The notes under the pieces: model-generated
The model's input: only the letters and a program-made list of their open reading frames with translations
Databases searched by the model: none
Told to the model about the DNA's origin: nothing
Shown: one piece after another, positions 20,587-28,342 of the stretch
Layout of the letters: every line of letters starts with the position of its first letter
Numbering within the stretch: the first letter of the stretch is position 1
Assembly (NCBI GenBank): GCA_963752695.1
Contig: CAVVZB010000003.1
Coordinates: forward strand, 186,001-250,000
DNA: 64,000 bases
Direction: 5' to 3'
DNA from: Bog-113 sp963752695
Lineage (GTDB): Bacteria > Acidobacteriota > Terriglobia > Bryobacterales > Bryobacteraceae
Position numbers and translations under genes: made by a program

Positions 20587-21525
20587 TTAGCGCGCCGAAA
20601 AAAGCCGCGCATTGCCGGGCAGCATGGCCTCGGACTCTTCATAGTAGCCAGTTCGCGTCAGAATGTGCAAACCCGGACGGGTGGGTTCCACGGCCAGGTG
20701 GTGCAAGCGGTCGCGGGACGCGGGTACGTTCTTGGGATAGTAAGCCGCCATGTACTGAGTGCGCAACTCGTGGACAATCTGCTCGAAGGCGCGATCGAGA
20801 GAAGCCCCGATGCTGGGAACGAAAACTCGTCCCCCGGTGCTGGCGGCAATCGTCGTCAGCGCGTTCTCGCCGCCAATGTTGCGGCCCGCGTCATTCTCAA
20901 TCGGTACTACTAGAACGGGAAAAATGACGGCGTCAGCGCGCTGAGCGGCTTCGACGGCGGCTTGGAAATCTTTACTGCTGGTGGTGTCGCCGCCGTCAGT
21001 GACAATCACCATGACATGACGCCCTTCACGCCCGTGGAACTCGTTCGCGGCCAGATAAATTGCGTCGTAGAGCGCCGTGCCCGTTTCACCTTTCAGCCGA
21101 TGGAGCGCCTGATCGATGGCGGACTGCTGCCGCGTAAAGCCGGTTTGCTTAACCACCTGGTAGTTGAAGCTATACAGCGCGGCGCGATCCTTTTCGTTCC
21201 CGCCTTCTAGTAGCGCCTTGACGAAACGGCTTACCGAATCGGCTTCGAACTTGAGATCGCGGGCGGTGGAAGCGCTGTTATCGATGAGCAGAGACACGGA
21301 AAGCGTTTGGCCGCTCTGCCGTTCAAACACTGCGATCTTTTGCCGGATTCCGTTGTCACTGATACGGAAATCGTCAGGGGAAAGATCGGTGACGACGTTG
21401 CCGGCAGCGTCTTTCGCCGTTATCAGGAGCCTGACCAGCTCCACGCGCACACGCAACACCGGCTCCTCCTGGGCAAGGGACAAACAAGCCGGAATTAGCG
21501 CGCTAGCGAACAATCGCCTGGTCAT
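20587..21525 (-). CDS. Exported VWFA-domain protein of acidobacterial type
   Basis: A 312-residue secreted protein: signal peptide RRLFASALIPACLSLAQ, then the strand VRVELVRLLITAKDAAGNVVTDLSPDDF that opens the VWFA-related domain family expanded in Acidobacteria, then a von Willebrand A domain with an intact MIDAS (DNSAST near residue 82, the Thr in GETGTALYDAIY, Asp in IVTDGGDTTSS). The tail lacks a membrane anchor. It overlaps the preceding MoaD-MoaE gene by 23 bases. Probably a periplasmic metal-dependent protein-binding module; ligand unknown. Confidence 0.85.
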   Translation of the reverse strand: MTRRLFASALIPACLSLAQEEPVLRVRVELVRLLITAKDAAGNVVTDLSPDDFRISDNGIRQKIAVFERQSGQTLSVSLLIDNSASTARDLKFEADSVSRFVKALLEGGNEKDRAALYSFNYQVVKQTGFTRQQSAIDQALHRLKGETGTALYDAIYLAANEFHGREGRHVMVIVTDGGDTTSSKDFQAAVEAAQRADAVIFPVLVVPIENDAGRNIGGENALTTIAASTGGRVFVPSIGASLDRAFEQIVHELRTQYMAAYYPKNVPASRDRLHHLAVEPTRPGLHILTRTGYYEESEAMLPGNARLFSAR

Positions 21526-22204
21526 CCCACTCGCCCTGAACCCATACCGCTCCGTCCTCGAAATACTCTTTTTTCCAGATCGGTACCGTCGCCTTGAGCG
21601 TGTCGATCGCTTCTAAACACGCGGCAAAGGCCGGCTTCCGATGCGGAGCGGAAACAACGATCACCACGCTGGCCTCGCCCACTTCTAGCTTGCCCAGACG
21701 GTGCACCATCGCGATCTTATCGATGGCGTGCCGGCTGCGGAGTTCCACGCATAGCTGGCGCATCATGCGGAGAGCCATCGGCTCGTAACACTCGTACTCC
21801 AAATAGCGGGTGGCGCGCCCATGGCTTTGATTGCGAACTACGCCCTCAAATGTCAATACGGCGCCATCGCTGTCCGCTCGCGTCTGCATCATGAGAGCCC
21901 GCGTATCGATGGGCGCGCGCTTCAACTGAACTTGAACGGCTTCGGTTGAATCTGAGTCCGACCCTCCGCTAACCGGAGGAAGAAACGCCACCTCGTCACC
22001 CGGAGCGACAGCTGTGTCAGGCTTGGCGAACTCATGATTCAAAGCCAGCCGAACGTGATTGCGCATCGCCGCCATTGCCGGAAACTGGCGGGAATAATGG
22101 TCCCAAACGGTGGACAAGGAAGCCGGTTCTGGAAGGTCGATCTGATCGGTTGCAATGCCGGTAACGTCCTTTAGCATGCCGAAAAAGAGTACCGATACCC
22201 GCAT
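21503..22204 (-). CDS. moaX: MoaD-MoaE fusion (molybdopterin synthase)
   Basis: Both subunits of molybdopterin synthase are in one 233-residue chain. Residues 1-81 are MoaD (MRVSVLFFGMLKDVTG ... DEVAFLPPVSGG), ending in the Gly-Gly that must carry a thiocarboxylate. Residues about 90-233 are MoaE (GAVLTFEGVVRNQSHGR, YECYEPMALRMM, IAMVHRLGKLEVGEASVVIVVSAPHR, IPIWKKEYFEDGAVWVQGEW-like end). The Gly80-Gly81 is followed directly by Ser82, as in the mycobacterial MoaX fusion, which as I recall is cut between Gly and Ser. No other moa gene is in the window. ATG at 22204. Confidence 0.93.
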   Translation of the reverse strand: MRVSVLFFGMLKDVTGIATDQIDLPEPASLSTVWDHYSRQFPAMAAMRNHVRLALNHEFAKPDTAVAPGDEVAFLPPVSGGSDSDSTEAVQVQLKRAPIDTRALMMQTRADSDGAVLTFEGVVRNQSHGRATRYLEYECYEPMALRMMRQLCVELRSRHAIDKIAMVHRLGKLEVGEASVVIVVSAPHRKPAFAACLEAIDTLKATVPIWKKEYFEDGAVWVQGEWDDQAIVR

Positions 22205-22259
22205 AGCGAAGCCAAGTCTAGCAGACGGGGCAAGTGCCTCATTGCGTTACACTTTTTTG

Positions 22260-22673
22260 ATGCCGGAGTTCGAAACGCGGGTGCGGGTACGCTATGCGGA
22301 AACCGATCAGATGGGGGTTGTCTACCACGCCAATTACCTGATTTGGATGGATATCGCTCGCGTGGCGTTCTGTGAAGCGATCGGTTTCGACTATCGCGAA
22401 ATGGAGCAGGATGGCGTGGTGATCGCGGTGATCGAAGCGCAATGCCGCTATTTGTATCCCGCGCGGTTTAACGATGAGATAGTGATTCGGATCAGTGTCT
22501 TGGAGACCAATGCGAAAGGGCTCAGGTTTGCTTATGAAATGGCCAGAACTTCAGATAACCGGAGAGTGGCGACAGGTGAAACCGGACATCTATATTTACA
22601 CCGGACCAATTTCCGTCCCACCCGCTTACCGGAGAAATACCACGCAGCATTTCGCGTGGGTGAAGAGATCTAA
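22260..22673 (+). CDS. ybgC: Acyl-CoA thioesterase, YbgC family
   Basis: A hot-dog fold thioesterase of 137 residues. The start is ATG 22260 (PEFETRVRVRYAETDQMGVVYHANYLIWMD), whose Asp in ETDQMG is the family's catalytic residue; the longer frame from 22155 only mirrors moaX. YbgC acts on short-chain or acyl-carrier thioesters and in other bacteria is tied to the Tol-Pal locus, which is not seen here. It is divergent from moaX (55-base gap) and its TAA overlaps the TAG of the convergent small gene in CTAA. Confidence 0.92.
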   Translation: MPEFETRVRVRYAETDQMGVVYHANYLIWMDIARVAFCEAIGFDYREMEQDGVVIAVIEAQCRYLYPARFNDEIVIRISVLETNAKGLRFAYEMARTSDNRRVATGETGHLYLHRTNFRPTRLPEKYHAAFRVGEEI

Positions 22674-22870
22674 ACCTCTACTCGTGAATCCGAGCTTCCG
22701 CGTTTGCCACGAGCTACCTTCGGAGAGGCTGCGCTAGCCTCCGCAACGGCAGCGTCTTCGGCGTTATGGCGGCGTTTGCGAATGTCTGCTAGCTTTTCCA
22801 GAGATGATATCGCCAGATCCACGTTTTCCAGTTCTGAGCGAAGATCCTCCAAGACTAAGGTTAGGTCCAT
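22670..22870 (-). CDS. Small coiled-coil protein of unknown function
   Basis: A 66-residue acidic-then-basic protein. The N-terminal half (DLTLVLEDLRSELENVDLAISSLEKLADIRKRRHNAEDA) is a heptad-like helix; the tail is Ala/Ser then Lys/Arg-rich (SPKVARGKRGSSDSR). It is the last gene of a minus-strand run that starts with the YtxH-like gene at 24055; 9 bases separate it from the preceding gene. No family recognised. Conserved order and clean codon bias would support it as a real gene. Confidence 0.6.
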   Translation of the reverse strand: MDLTLVLEDLRSELENVDLAISSLEKLADIRKRRHNAEDAAVAEASAASPKVARGKRGSSDSRVEV

Positions 22871-22879
22871 TGTTGGATT

Positions 22880-23083
22880 TTACACTTCCGGGTAAAACTC
22901 GAAAAATGCGTCGATCGATTGTTCCAGTTGCTGGCGGACTTGCTTCTCAGTTTCACCTTCAATCAGATGCATCGTCACGGCTGCGCTCTTGCCGTCCTTC
23001 AGCTGGATCGGAGCATCATGAAGAGAATCCAACTCTTCTGAGGGAAGCAGACGCAAGCCGTACACTAGGGCGAGCTTTGGCAT
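22880..23083 (-). CDS. Small conserved-looking hypothetical protein
   Basis: A 67-residue protein (PKLALVYGLRLLPSEELDSLHDAPIQLKDGKSAAVTMHLIEGETEKQVRQQLEQSIDAFFEFYPE) with mixed alpha/beta pattern. Its ATG shares one base with the TGA of the preceding coiled-coil gene (TGATG), a coupled arrangement that argues it is translated. No domain recognised. Confidence 0.62.
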   Translation of the reverse strand: MPKLALVYGLRLLPSEELDSLHDAPIQLKDGKSAAVTMHLIEGETEKQVRQQLEQSIDAFFEFYPEV

Positions 23084-23739
23084 CAGATAAACATCTCTTC
23101 GTCTTGCGTGGCATTGCTGACACTCGCCTTACGCCCCCGGGCGAAAGTTGCTACGGCGGTGCTCACACCAGTTAGGACTCCGTCAATCTCACGGAACGGC
23201 CGGAGAACGGCGCTTTTCGCGGTTGCCGTGGCGCCCTGTACCTGAATCACGGCTTGGTCCAGTGCCCTATCGGCACTCTCGACATGTGTCTTGGTACGGG
23301 CTGCAACATCTTTAGAAATCTCCGCATATCGGTGCGCTTCAGTTTTCACCAGTTCGGAGATGTCAACCGCTTTCTCAGCGAAGCCCTTCGACACGTCCAC
23401 GTACCGATGCGCTTCTGTTTGAACTAGGCCCGAGATATCGACCGCTTTCTCGGCAATCCCCTTAGAGATTCCAGTGTACCGGTGGGCTTCAGCTGTCACC
23501 AGCTTCGACACTTCAACGGCTTGTGTAGAAATGGTCGCGATCTTAGGCCGGAGCTCCGCGGTTGTCGCGTTGACAGTAGCCACTAGCGGCGTTACTTTCT
23601 CCAGAATCGGGTCTAGCTTGGCCTTCAACTTCATGATCACGGAAACCAGCACGATCGCCACGATTGCGATGATCAGAAAACTAAGGGCGGCTAATGAAAC
23701 GCCGCCCGCTACAAAAATCCGAAAAGTCTCGTCCGACAT
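23083..23739 (-). CDS. Membrane-anchored repeat protein, DUF948/YtxH-associated type
   Basis: A 218-residue protein: one N-terminal transmembrane helix (about residues 8-36), a long helical region, and three tandem 25-residue repeats (residues 79-103, 104-128, 129-153) of pattern LVxTEAHRYxxISKGxAEKAVDIS. Such amphipathic repeats resemble apolipoprotein- or LEA-like helices. The arrangement TM plus long cytoplasmic helix recalls DUF948 proteins, which often neighbour YtxH genes as here (16-base gap). Probably a general-stress or envelope protein; inference. Confidence 0.7.
   Translation of the reverse strand: MSDETFRIFVAGGVSLAALSFLIIAIVAIVLVSVIMKLKAKLDPILEKVTPLVATVNATTAELRPKIATISTQAVEVSKLVTAEAHRYTGISKGIAEKAVDISGLVQTEAHRYVDVSKGFAEKAVDISELVKTEAHRYAEISKDVAARTKTHVESADRALDQAVIQVQGATATAKSAVLRPFREIDGVLTGVSTAVATFARGRKASVSNATQDEEMFI
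23281..23505 (-). repeat. Three 75-bp tandem repeats within the coiled-coil gene
   Basis: Three in-frame units of 75 bp encode 25-residue repeats with the shared core EAHRY and SK. The first two are closest (both end AEKAVDIS); the third diverges after SKD. The codons differ among units, so the duplication is old or under protein-level selection. Confidence 0.75.
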
Positions 23740-23755
23740 TTTTTACCTTCGAATT

Positions 23756-24055
23756 CTAAGCAAGAGTTTCGGAGACTTTGGGTTCAACCTTGTCGCGATA
23801 AGCCTGTTTCCCGGCTTCTACGGCCTCGTTGAGGTTATCCTTTTGTTTGCTGACCGCGTCCTTACCCTTGGCGACCAAATCATCTGCTGAGCTCTTCCAG
23901 TCAGCACTGGCCTTCTTCAGGTAGTCGGTGCCTTCGTTTGCTTTGTCCTTCAGAAGGCTTCGGGTTTCCTCGCCCGCCTTAGGGGCAAACAGAATTCCGA
24001 GCCCAACGCCTACCCCAATCCCGAGAAGAAAATTAGTCAGTCCGTCTTTATCCAT
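23756..24055 (-). CDS. YtxH-domain protein
   Basis: A 99-residue protein with the YtxH hallmark: a glycine-rich N-terminal membrane segment (LTNFLLGIGVGVGLGILFAPKAGEETR) followed by a long charged helix. Members are general-stress proteins of unknown biochemical role. A good Shine-Dalgarno sequence (GAGGAG) precedes the ATG at 24055 on the minus strand. It is the first gene of a four-gene minus-strand operon and is divergent from recX. Confidence 0.85.
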   Translation of the reverse strand: MDKDGLTNFLLGIGVGVGLGILFAPKAGEETRSLLKDKANEGTDYLKKASADWKSSADDLVAKGKDAVSKQKDNLNEAVEAGKQAYRDKVEPKVSETLA

Positions 24056-24076
24056 GGTGATACTCCTCTACGCAGT

Positions 24077-24099
24077 GGGTTTAACCCTTAAAGTATACT
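24077..24099. promoter_or_regulatory. Candidate divergent promoter region, ytxH-like / recX
   Basis: The 75-base space between the two divergent genes contains the perfect inverted repeat GGGTT-T-AACCC (24077-24087) and the 8-base palindrome AGTATACT (24092-24099), which supplies a TATACT -10 hexamer on each strand. -35 elements are weak. Role is inference. Confidence 0.3.
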
Positions 24100-24130
24100 C
24101 TCGACAGTAAGGAGCAAGTTTAGTACCAAC

Positions 24131-24658
24131 GTGCGGAAAACCCGCAGTAAGCTAGCCGCCCAGCAGCTATTCGAATATGCGGTACGTTCGCTCGCTCGCC
24201 GTGCCCAATCGTCGGCGGAACTACGTGCAAAACTTCGCGAGCGTGCCGAAGAACCAGGCGATATCGACCCAGTAATCGAACGCCTGCGTGATTATAAATA
24301 TCTCGACGACAAGCGCTTTGCCGAGCAGTTCGCGATCGCGCGCCTGGAAAATCAGCGCTTTGGAAAAACGCGTACGCTCAATGATCTTCGCGGCCGAAGA
24401 GTGATCGGAACCATCGTTCTTGCCGCCGTGGAGAATGCCTATAAAGACACCGACGAGGTAGCGCTAGTCGAAGACTACGTCCGCCGCAAGTACCGCGCTG
24501 CCAAGCGCGAGCATCTCTTTGAGTCCGATAAGGACCTGGCTTCGGCGTACCGGCGTTTGTTGCGGGCCGGCTTCCGCTCCCCTATAGTGATCGCGGTGTT
24601 GAAGCGTTTCTCGAAGAACCCCGATCTGCTGGACGGGATCGAAGCGCCCTCCGAGTAA
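24131..24658 (+). CDS. recX: Regulatory protein RecX
   Basis: RecX binds the RecA filament and limits its activity. The 175-residue protein shows the three-helix repeats of the family: YAVRSLARRAQSSAELRAKLRER, IERLRDYKYLDDKRFAEQFAIAR, then the third repeat at the C-terminus (AYRRLLRAGFRSPIVIAVLKRFSK). Start GTG 24131; no strong ribosome site is adjacent (GGAG is 16 bases upstream). recA is not in the window, so it is not cotranscribed with it. A second copy of a repeat region is not seen. Confidence 0.9.
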   Translation: MRKTRSKLAAQQLFEYAVRSLARRAQSSAELRAKLRERAEEPGDIDPVIERLRDYKYLDDKRFAEQFAIARLENQRFGKTRTLNDLRGRRVIGTIVLAAVENAYKDTDEVALVEDYVRRKYRAAKREHLFESDKDLASAYRRLLRAGFRSPIVIAVLKRFSKNPDLLDGIEAPSE

Positions 24659-24666
24659 GCCCGAGT

Positions 24667-25509
24667 CTAAACCAGTTCCGCCATATTGCTCAGAGTGCCA
24701 ATTTCGGGCACATAGATATCTACTTGATCGCCGGGCTGCAAAGCCGATGCCTCGGTAACAATGATTCCCGTGCCGGTCAGCAAGACTGACGCCGCGGGAA
24801 CCGCGTTCGACCGCAGCAGATATTCGGTTAAGGTCTCAAACTTGCGGTGGAGCTTCGCGGTGGTAATCGATTCCGAGAACAGGACAGCGCCTGCTCGCCG
24901 GATCGTACACGTCATTTCCAGGGCGTACGGATTGGGAATGGCGTCGGCGGTCACCATCACCGGCCCTAGTGCGCAGCAACAGTTGTAAGACTTCGATTGT
25001 GGCAGGTATAAAGCGTTCTCGCGCTCAATGTCCCAAGCCGAGACATCATTGGCCAGCGTGTAGCCGAGGATTGCACCCTTGCTGCCTAAAATCAGCGCGA
25101 TCTCCGGCTCGGGCGCCGTGAACTTGGAATCCGCTCGAATTCCAATCGCCCGGTTCGGGCCCACGCAAACACGCGCCGTGCCCTTAAAGAAGATTTCCGG
25201 ACGATCGTCACGGTAAACCTGGGCGTACATCCCCTCGCGCGTGCCCAGTTCGCCATCGCGGAAAGAAGCGCTAGCCTCGTACGTACAGCCACACCCCCAA
25301 ACTTCCACGGGATGAATCGGGCTGATGGCCACCGCCGATTCATTCTGGCGCGACGACAACTGCTCGGCAAGCTGCGAGAGCGGAATGCCCTTGGCTTCCG
25401 ACCGGCGAATTAGATCCGCCAATGTATGTGCTGGGATCGCACGGACGCACTCGTCTTCAAATATCGCCGCAACCACGGCGCCATCTTTTCGTATCTGACC
25501 GATTCGCAT
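24667..25509 (-). CDS. FAH-family dehydratase, probably 2-keto-3-deoxy-pentonate dehydratase
   Basis: A 280-residue fumarylacetoacetate-hydrolase fold protein. The stretch FFKGTARVCVGPNRAIGIR followed by the metal-binding APEPEIALIL and the YTLANDVSAWDIERENALYLPQSKSYNCCCALGP region resemble 2-keto-3-deoxy-L-arabinonate / D-xylonate dehydratases, which form alpha-ketoglutarate semialdehyde. The next gene upstream on the same strand (13-base gap) encodes a dehydrogenase of the alpha-ketoglutarate-semialdehyde type, so together they would finish the oxidative (Weimberg-type) pentose pathway. Activity is inferred from family and pairing. Confidence 0.8.
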   Translation of the reverse strand: MRIGQIRKDGAVVAAIFEDECVRAIPAHTLADLIRRSEAKGIPLSQLAEQLSSRQNESAVAISPIHPVEVWGCGCTYEASASFRDGELGTREGMYAQVYRDDRPEIFFKGTARVCVGPNRAIGIRADSKFTAPEPEIALILGSKGAILGYTLANDVSAWDIERENALYLPQSKSYNCCCALGPVMVTADAIPNPYALEMTCTIRRAGAVLFSESITTAKLHRKFETLTEYLLRSNAVPAASVLLTGTGIIVTEASALQPGDQVDIYVPEIGTLSNMAELV

Positions 25510-25522
25510 TGTTTTCGCAGGT

Positions 25523-26971
25523 CTAGTATTTCAGATAAACCGTCTTGTAGTCGCTGTAAAATTCAGCGGCGGCCGGTCCTTGTTCTTTCGGTCCGAAACT
25601 GGAGTCTTTCGTTCCACCAAAGGGAAGCTGATACTCCACTCCGGCGCTCGGCAGGTTGACAGTCAGCAGACCTGCTTCCGCCCGATACACGAAATCGAAA
25701 ACGCGGGAGACGTTGGTGGTCTGAATGGATGCGGACAGGCCGAACGGAATCGCATTGGCAATCCGCATCGAGTCCTCAAAGTCCTTGGCCCGCATGACCG
25801 AGAGCACGGGACCGAAGATTTCTTCCTGTGCGATCGCCATCTGTTCTTCGACATCGGCGAAGATGGTGGGTTCCACGAAATAGCCTTTGTCGTACGCGCC
25901 GCCGGTAAGTTGGTGACCACCCACGCGCGCTTCCCCGGCTTCTTTCCGCCCGATCTCCATATACTTCAGAACCGTTTCCATCTGTCCACGATCGACACAG
26001 GGTCCGATATCGATCCCTGCTTCCATGCCATTCCCGACCTTCAGCTTCTTCGTGCGCTCAACCAGAGCCGCCAGGAAAGGATCGTAAATCGCATCCTCCA
26101 CAATGACCCGGCTGGTAGCGGTACACTTCTGTCCGGTCGAGAAGAAAGCCGCGTTGACGGTGTTTTCCACCGCGGAATTAAAATCAGCATCGGCCAGAAC
26201 GATGGTCGGATTCTTTCCGCCCATCTCGAGTTGAATTCGCAACCGCCGTTTCGAAGCTTCGGTATGAATCCACTGACCGACTTCGTTCGAGCCCGTAAAT
26301 GAGATGGCGCGAACCGGCGCTGCATGAACCAAAGCCCCGCCCAACTCGCTCCCCGACCCGGTGACAAAATTCACAACACCCGCGGGCGCTCCCGCCATGT
26401 GAAGCGCTTCCACAATGCGCCAGGAACTTAGGGGCGAAACCGAAGCGGGCTTGACGACGATGGTGTTCCCACAAATCAACGCCGGCGCCATCTTCCACGC
26501 TGGTATTGCGATAGGGAAATTCCAGGGTGTAATCAGACCCACTACGCCGATCGGTTTGCGAATGGCGAAAGTATGGACCCGATCGCGTTCCGAGGGCGTG
26601 AGGATGCCGCCTGCCCTTGAACCTTCTCCCGCGTAGTAGCGGAAGATGTTAATCGCGCGCCGAACTTCGCCCTTTGCCTCGGGTAACGTCTTGCCCTCTT
26701 CGCGGGTCATCTCCGCACCAAGCGAGTCGAACTGGTGTTCCAGAATGTCCGCCGCTTTATACAGGATTGCCCCACGCGCCGGGCCTGGCATTGCGGCCCA
26801 TTTCGGCAACGCTGCCGCAGCGGCTTCAGCGGCTTTCTCTATATCAGCGGCCGTACCTTTCGGATGTAAGCCGACGACTTCCTCCGTGTTCGCGGGGTTG
26901 CGATTTTCGATGTAATTCCCGGAGTCGATCCACTCCCCGGCGATGTAGTTTCCAAATACTGGCGTGCTCAT
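25523..26971 (-). CDS. Aldehyde dehydrogenase, alpha-ketoglutarate semialdehyde type
   Basis: A 482-residue NAD(P)-dependent aldehyde dehydrogenase. Active-site Glu in QLEMGGKNP and Cys in FFSTGQKCTATSR are intact, as are LITPWNFPIAIPAWK and EEIFGPVLSVMRA. The YNRNPAN-like start and GGTKDSSFGPKEQGPAAAEFY end resemble alpha-ketoglutarate semialdehyde dehydrogenases rather than succinate semialdehyde enzymes. It is cotranscribed with the FAH-type dehydratase, whose product it would oxidise to alpha-ketoglutarate. Start ATG 26971. Confidence 0.88.
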   Translation of the reverse strand: MSTPVFGNYIAGEWIDSGNYIENRNPANTEEVVGLHPKGTAADIEKAAEAAAAALPKWAAMPGPARGAILYKAADILEHQFDSLGAEMTREEGKTLPEAKGEVRRAINIFRYYAGEGSRAGGILTPSERDRVHTFAIRKPIGVVGLITPWNFPIAIPAWKMAPALICGNTIVVKPASVSPLSSWRIVEALHMAGAPAGVVNFVTGSGSELGGALVHAAPVRAISFTGSNEVGQWIHTEASKRRLRIQLEMGGKNPTIVLADADFNSAVENTVNAAFFSTGQKCTATSRVIVEDAIYDPFLAALVERTKKLKVGNGMEAGIDIGPCVDRGQMETVLKYMEIGRKEAGEARVGGHQLTGGAYDKGYFVEPTIFADVEEQMAIAQEEIFGPVLSVMRAKDFEDSMRIANAIPFGLSASIQTTNVSRVFDFVYRAEAGLLTVNLPSAGVEYQLPFGGTKDSSFGPKEQGPAAAEFYSDYKTVYLKY

Positions 26972-26992
26972 GATATTAGGCTCAAGGAATGG

Positions 26993-27571
26993 TTAAAACT
27001 TCTGATCGTCGGAAACTTTGGGCGCCGTCCGCGCTCCGGCGTCGGTCTTAAAATAAGCATTGTTCGGCTGAAAGCCCGAAAGCGAGGCAACGATGTTCTG
27101 CGGGAACAACTGTAGCTCCGTGTTGTAGTCCTGGACTGCCTTGTTATAAACCCGCCGCGATTGCAAGATCCGGTTCTCCGTGCCTTCCAGTTGGAATTGG
27201 AGGCTCTGGAAATTCTGATTAGCTTTCAAATTGGGGTAATTCTCCACCACCACCAGCAGCCGGCCGAGCGCGCTATCGATCTTGTTATTCGCGGCAATCT
27301 TCTCATCCGGCGTTCCCGCGTTCAGTAGGCCGGATCGAGCCTTCGAGATCTCATCCACTACCGTGGTCTCTTCCTTCGCATACGTTTTTACCGTAGCCAC
27401 TAAGTTGGGGATCAGATCCGCGCGCCTTTGCAAATCAGCGTCGATCTGCGACCAATCCGCCGCCACGCTCTCGCGCTTGGTCGCCAGATCGTTGCGCACG
27501 CTGATGAACTTTCCTCCGACTACGAATACGCCAAGCACCACCACGATCAACGCAATGAGGCCGAATTTCAT
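26993..27571 (-). CDS. lemA: LemA family protein
   Basis: A 192-residue membrane protein with one N-terminal helix (FGLIALIVVVLGVFVVGGKFI) and a long four-helix cytoplasmic or periplasmic part. Family landmarks are RRADLIPNLVATVKTYAKEE, ENYPNLKANQNFQSLQFQLEGTENRI and RRVYNKAVQDYNT. LemA genes usually stand next to a TPM-domain gene; here that gene is one further upstream, separated by a nucleotidyltransferase. The start ATG at 27571 overlaps the nucleotidyltransferase stop by four bases. Confidence 0.93.
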   Translation of the reverse strand: MKFGLIALIVVVLGVFVVGGKFISVRNDLATKRESVAADWSQIDADLQRRADLIPNLVATVKTYAKEETTVVDEISKARSGLLNAGTPDEKIAANNKIDSALGRLLVVVENYPNLKANQNFQSLQFQLEGTENRILQSRRVYNKAVQDYNTELQLFPQNIVASLSGFQPNNAYFKTDAGARTAPKVSDDQKF

Positions 27572-28314
27572 AATTCTCCTTGTGAAGGTTCCTGTTCCAA
27601 ACGATCGACTGCGTCGATTACCGTGCCAATCTGCTTCAGATAATTGGCAAGCAGCACCGTCGGGGCCAGGTCACCTATTTTTGTTTTCTTCTCACGAACA
27701 TCCAGCAGCCGGGTAAACGGATCGGGATCGATTTGAAACCGCTCGCGCGCCATTTCGATCACATTGCGCCGGCGTTGTGGTGCATCAACTCCGTGCAGCA
27801 ACAAAGCATGCCGCGTGAGTACACAGAACGTTGTCACCGATTCTAGTAAGAGCCGCGCGAGGAGCTTGCGGTCGTTCAAAACCGTCGCAGCTTTTTGCCG
27901 CAGCCGCAAGAGCTTCGATCGCAGTTCATATTCCACTTGCGTGCGATAAAAGGCGTTCTCGACTTGCAAGCCTTCGATCACATCTCGGCCACTCAGCACG
28001 CGGCGTTGCAGCAGCATATCGTGGAATTCGATGGCAAAACAATCCGTGGATGTAGACACTTCATGCTCGCTCAGAAGTAGCGGAACAGGCTTTTCATACG
28101 TGCGCCACCAGGTAAACACAGGCTGCGATTGCGCCAGTTGCCGTGGCGTCACTTCGCGCAAAACGCAAAGCACGTTGATGTCGGAAAAGGCTTCATCGTG
28201 CTCAGCCGGGTTCGCCGCCGACCCATAGAGGATCACCGAAACCAGTTCGTTTCCGTGGGCCTTTCGCAGTTTCTCTACGAGTTGGTCGAGCAGTTGGTTC
28301 ATGAACGGTGACAC
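27568..28314 (-). CDS. Nucleotidyltransferase-fold protein with altered active site
   Basis: A 248-residue protein with a minimal nucleotidyltransferase domain at the N-terminus: ELVSVILYGSAANPAEHDEAFSDINVL fits the pattern hGS...Dh[DE]h except that the second acid is Asn (SDIN rather than SDID). A possible third acid lies in FAIEFHDM. Residues about 130-248 are helical. The gene overlaps lemA by four bases and follows a TPM-domain gene, so it appears to be part of a lemA-like operon. With one metal ligand replaced it may be inactive or bind nucleotides only. It is not a typical MNT/HEPN toxin pair. Confidence 0.7.
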   Translation of the reverse strand: MSPFMNQLLDQLVEKLRKAHGNELVSVILYGSAANPAEHDEAFSDINVLCVLREVTPRQLAQSQPVFTWWRTYEKPVPLLLSEHEVSTSTDCFAIEFHDMLLQRRVLSGRDVIEGLQVENAFYRTQVEYELRSKLLRLRQKAATVLNDRKLLARLLLESVTTFCVLTRHALLLHGVDAPQRRRNVIEMARERFQIDPDPFTRLLDVREKKTKIGDLAPTVLLANYLKQIGTVIDAVDRLEQEPSQGEL

Positions 28315-28342
28315 TCGATTCTAAACCAGCCCGCAACGGCAA

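Noticed and set aside
23281..23505. 75-bp periodic repeats considered as a CRISPR-like array
   Set aside because: The units are in-frame coding repeats without spacers.
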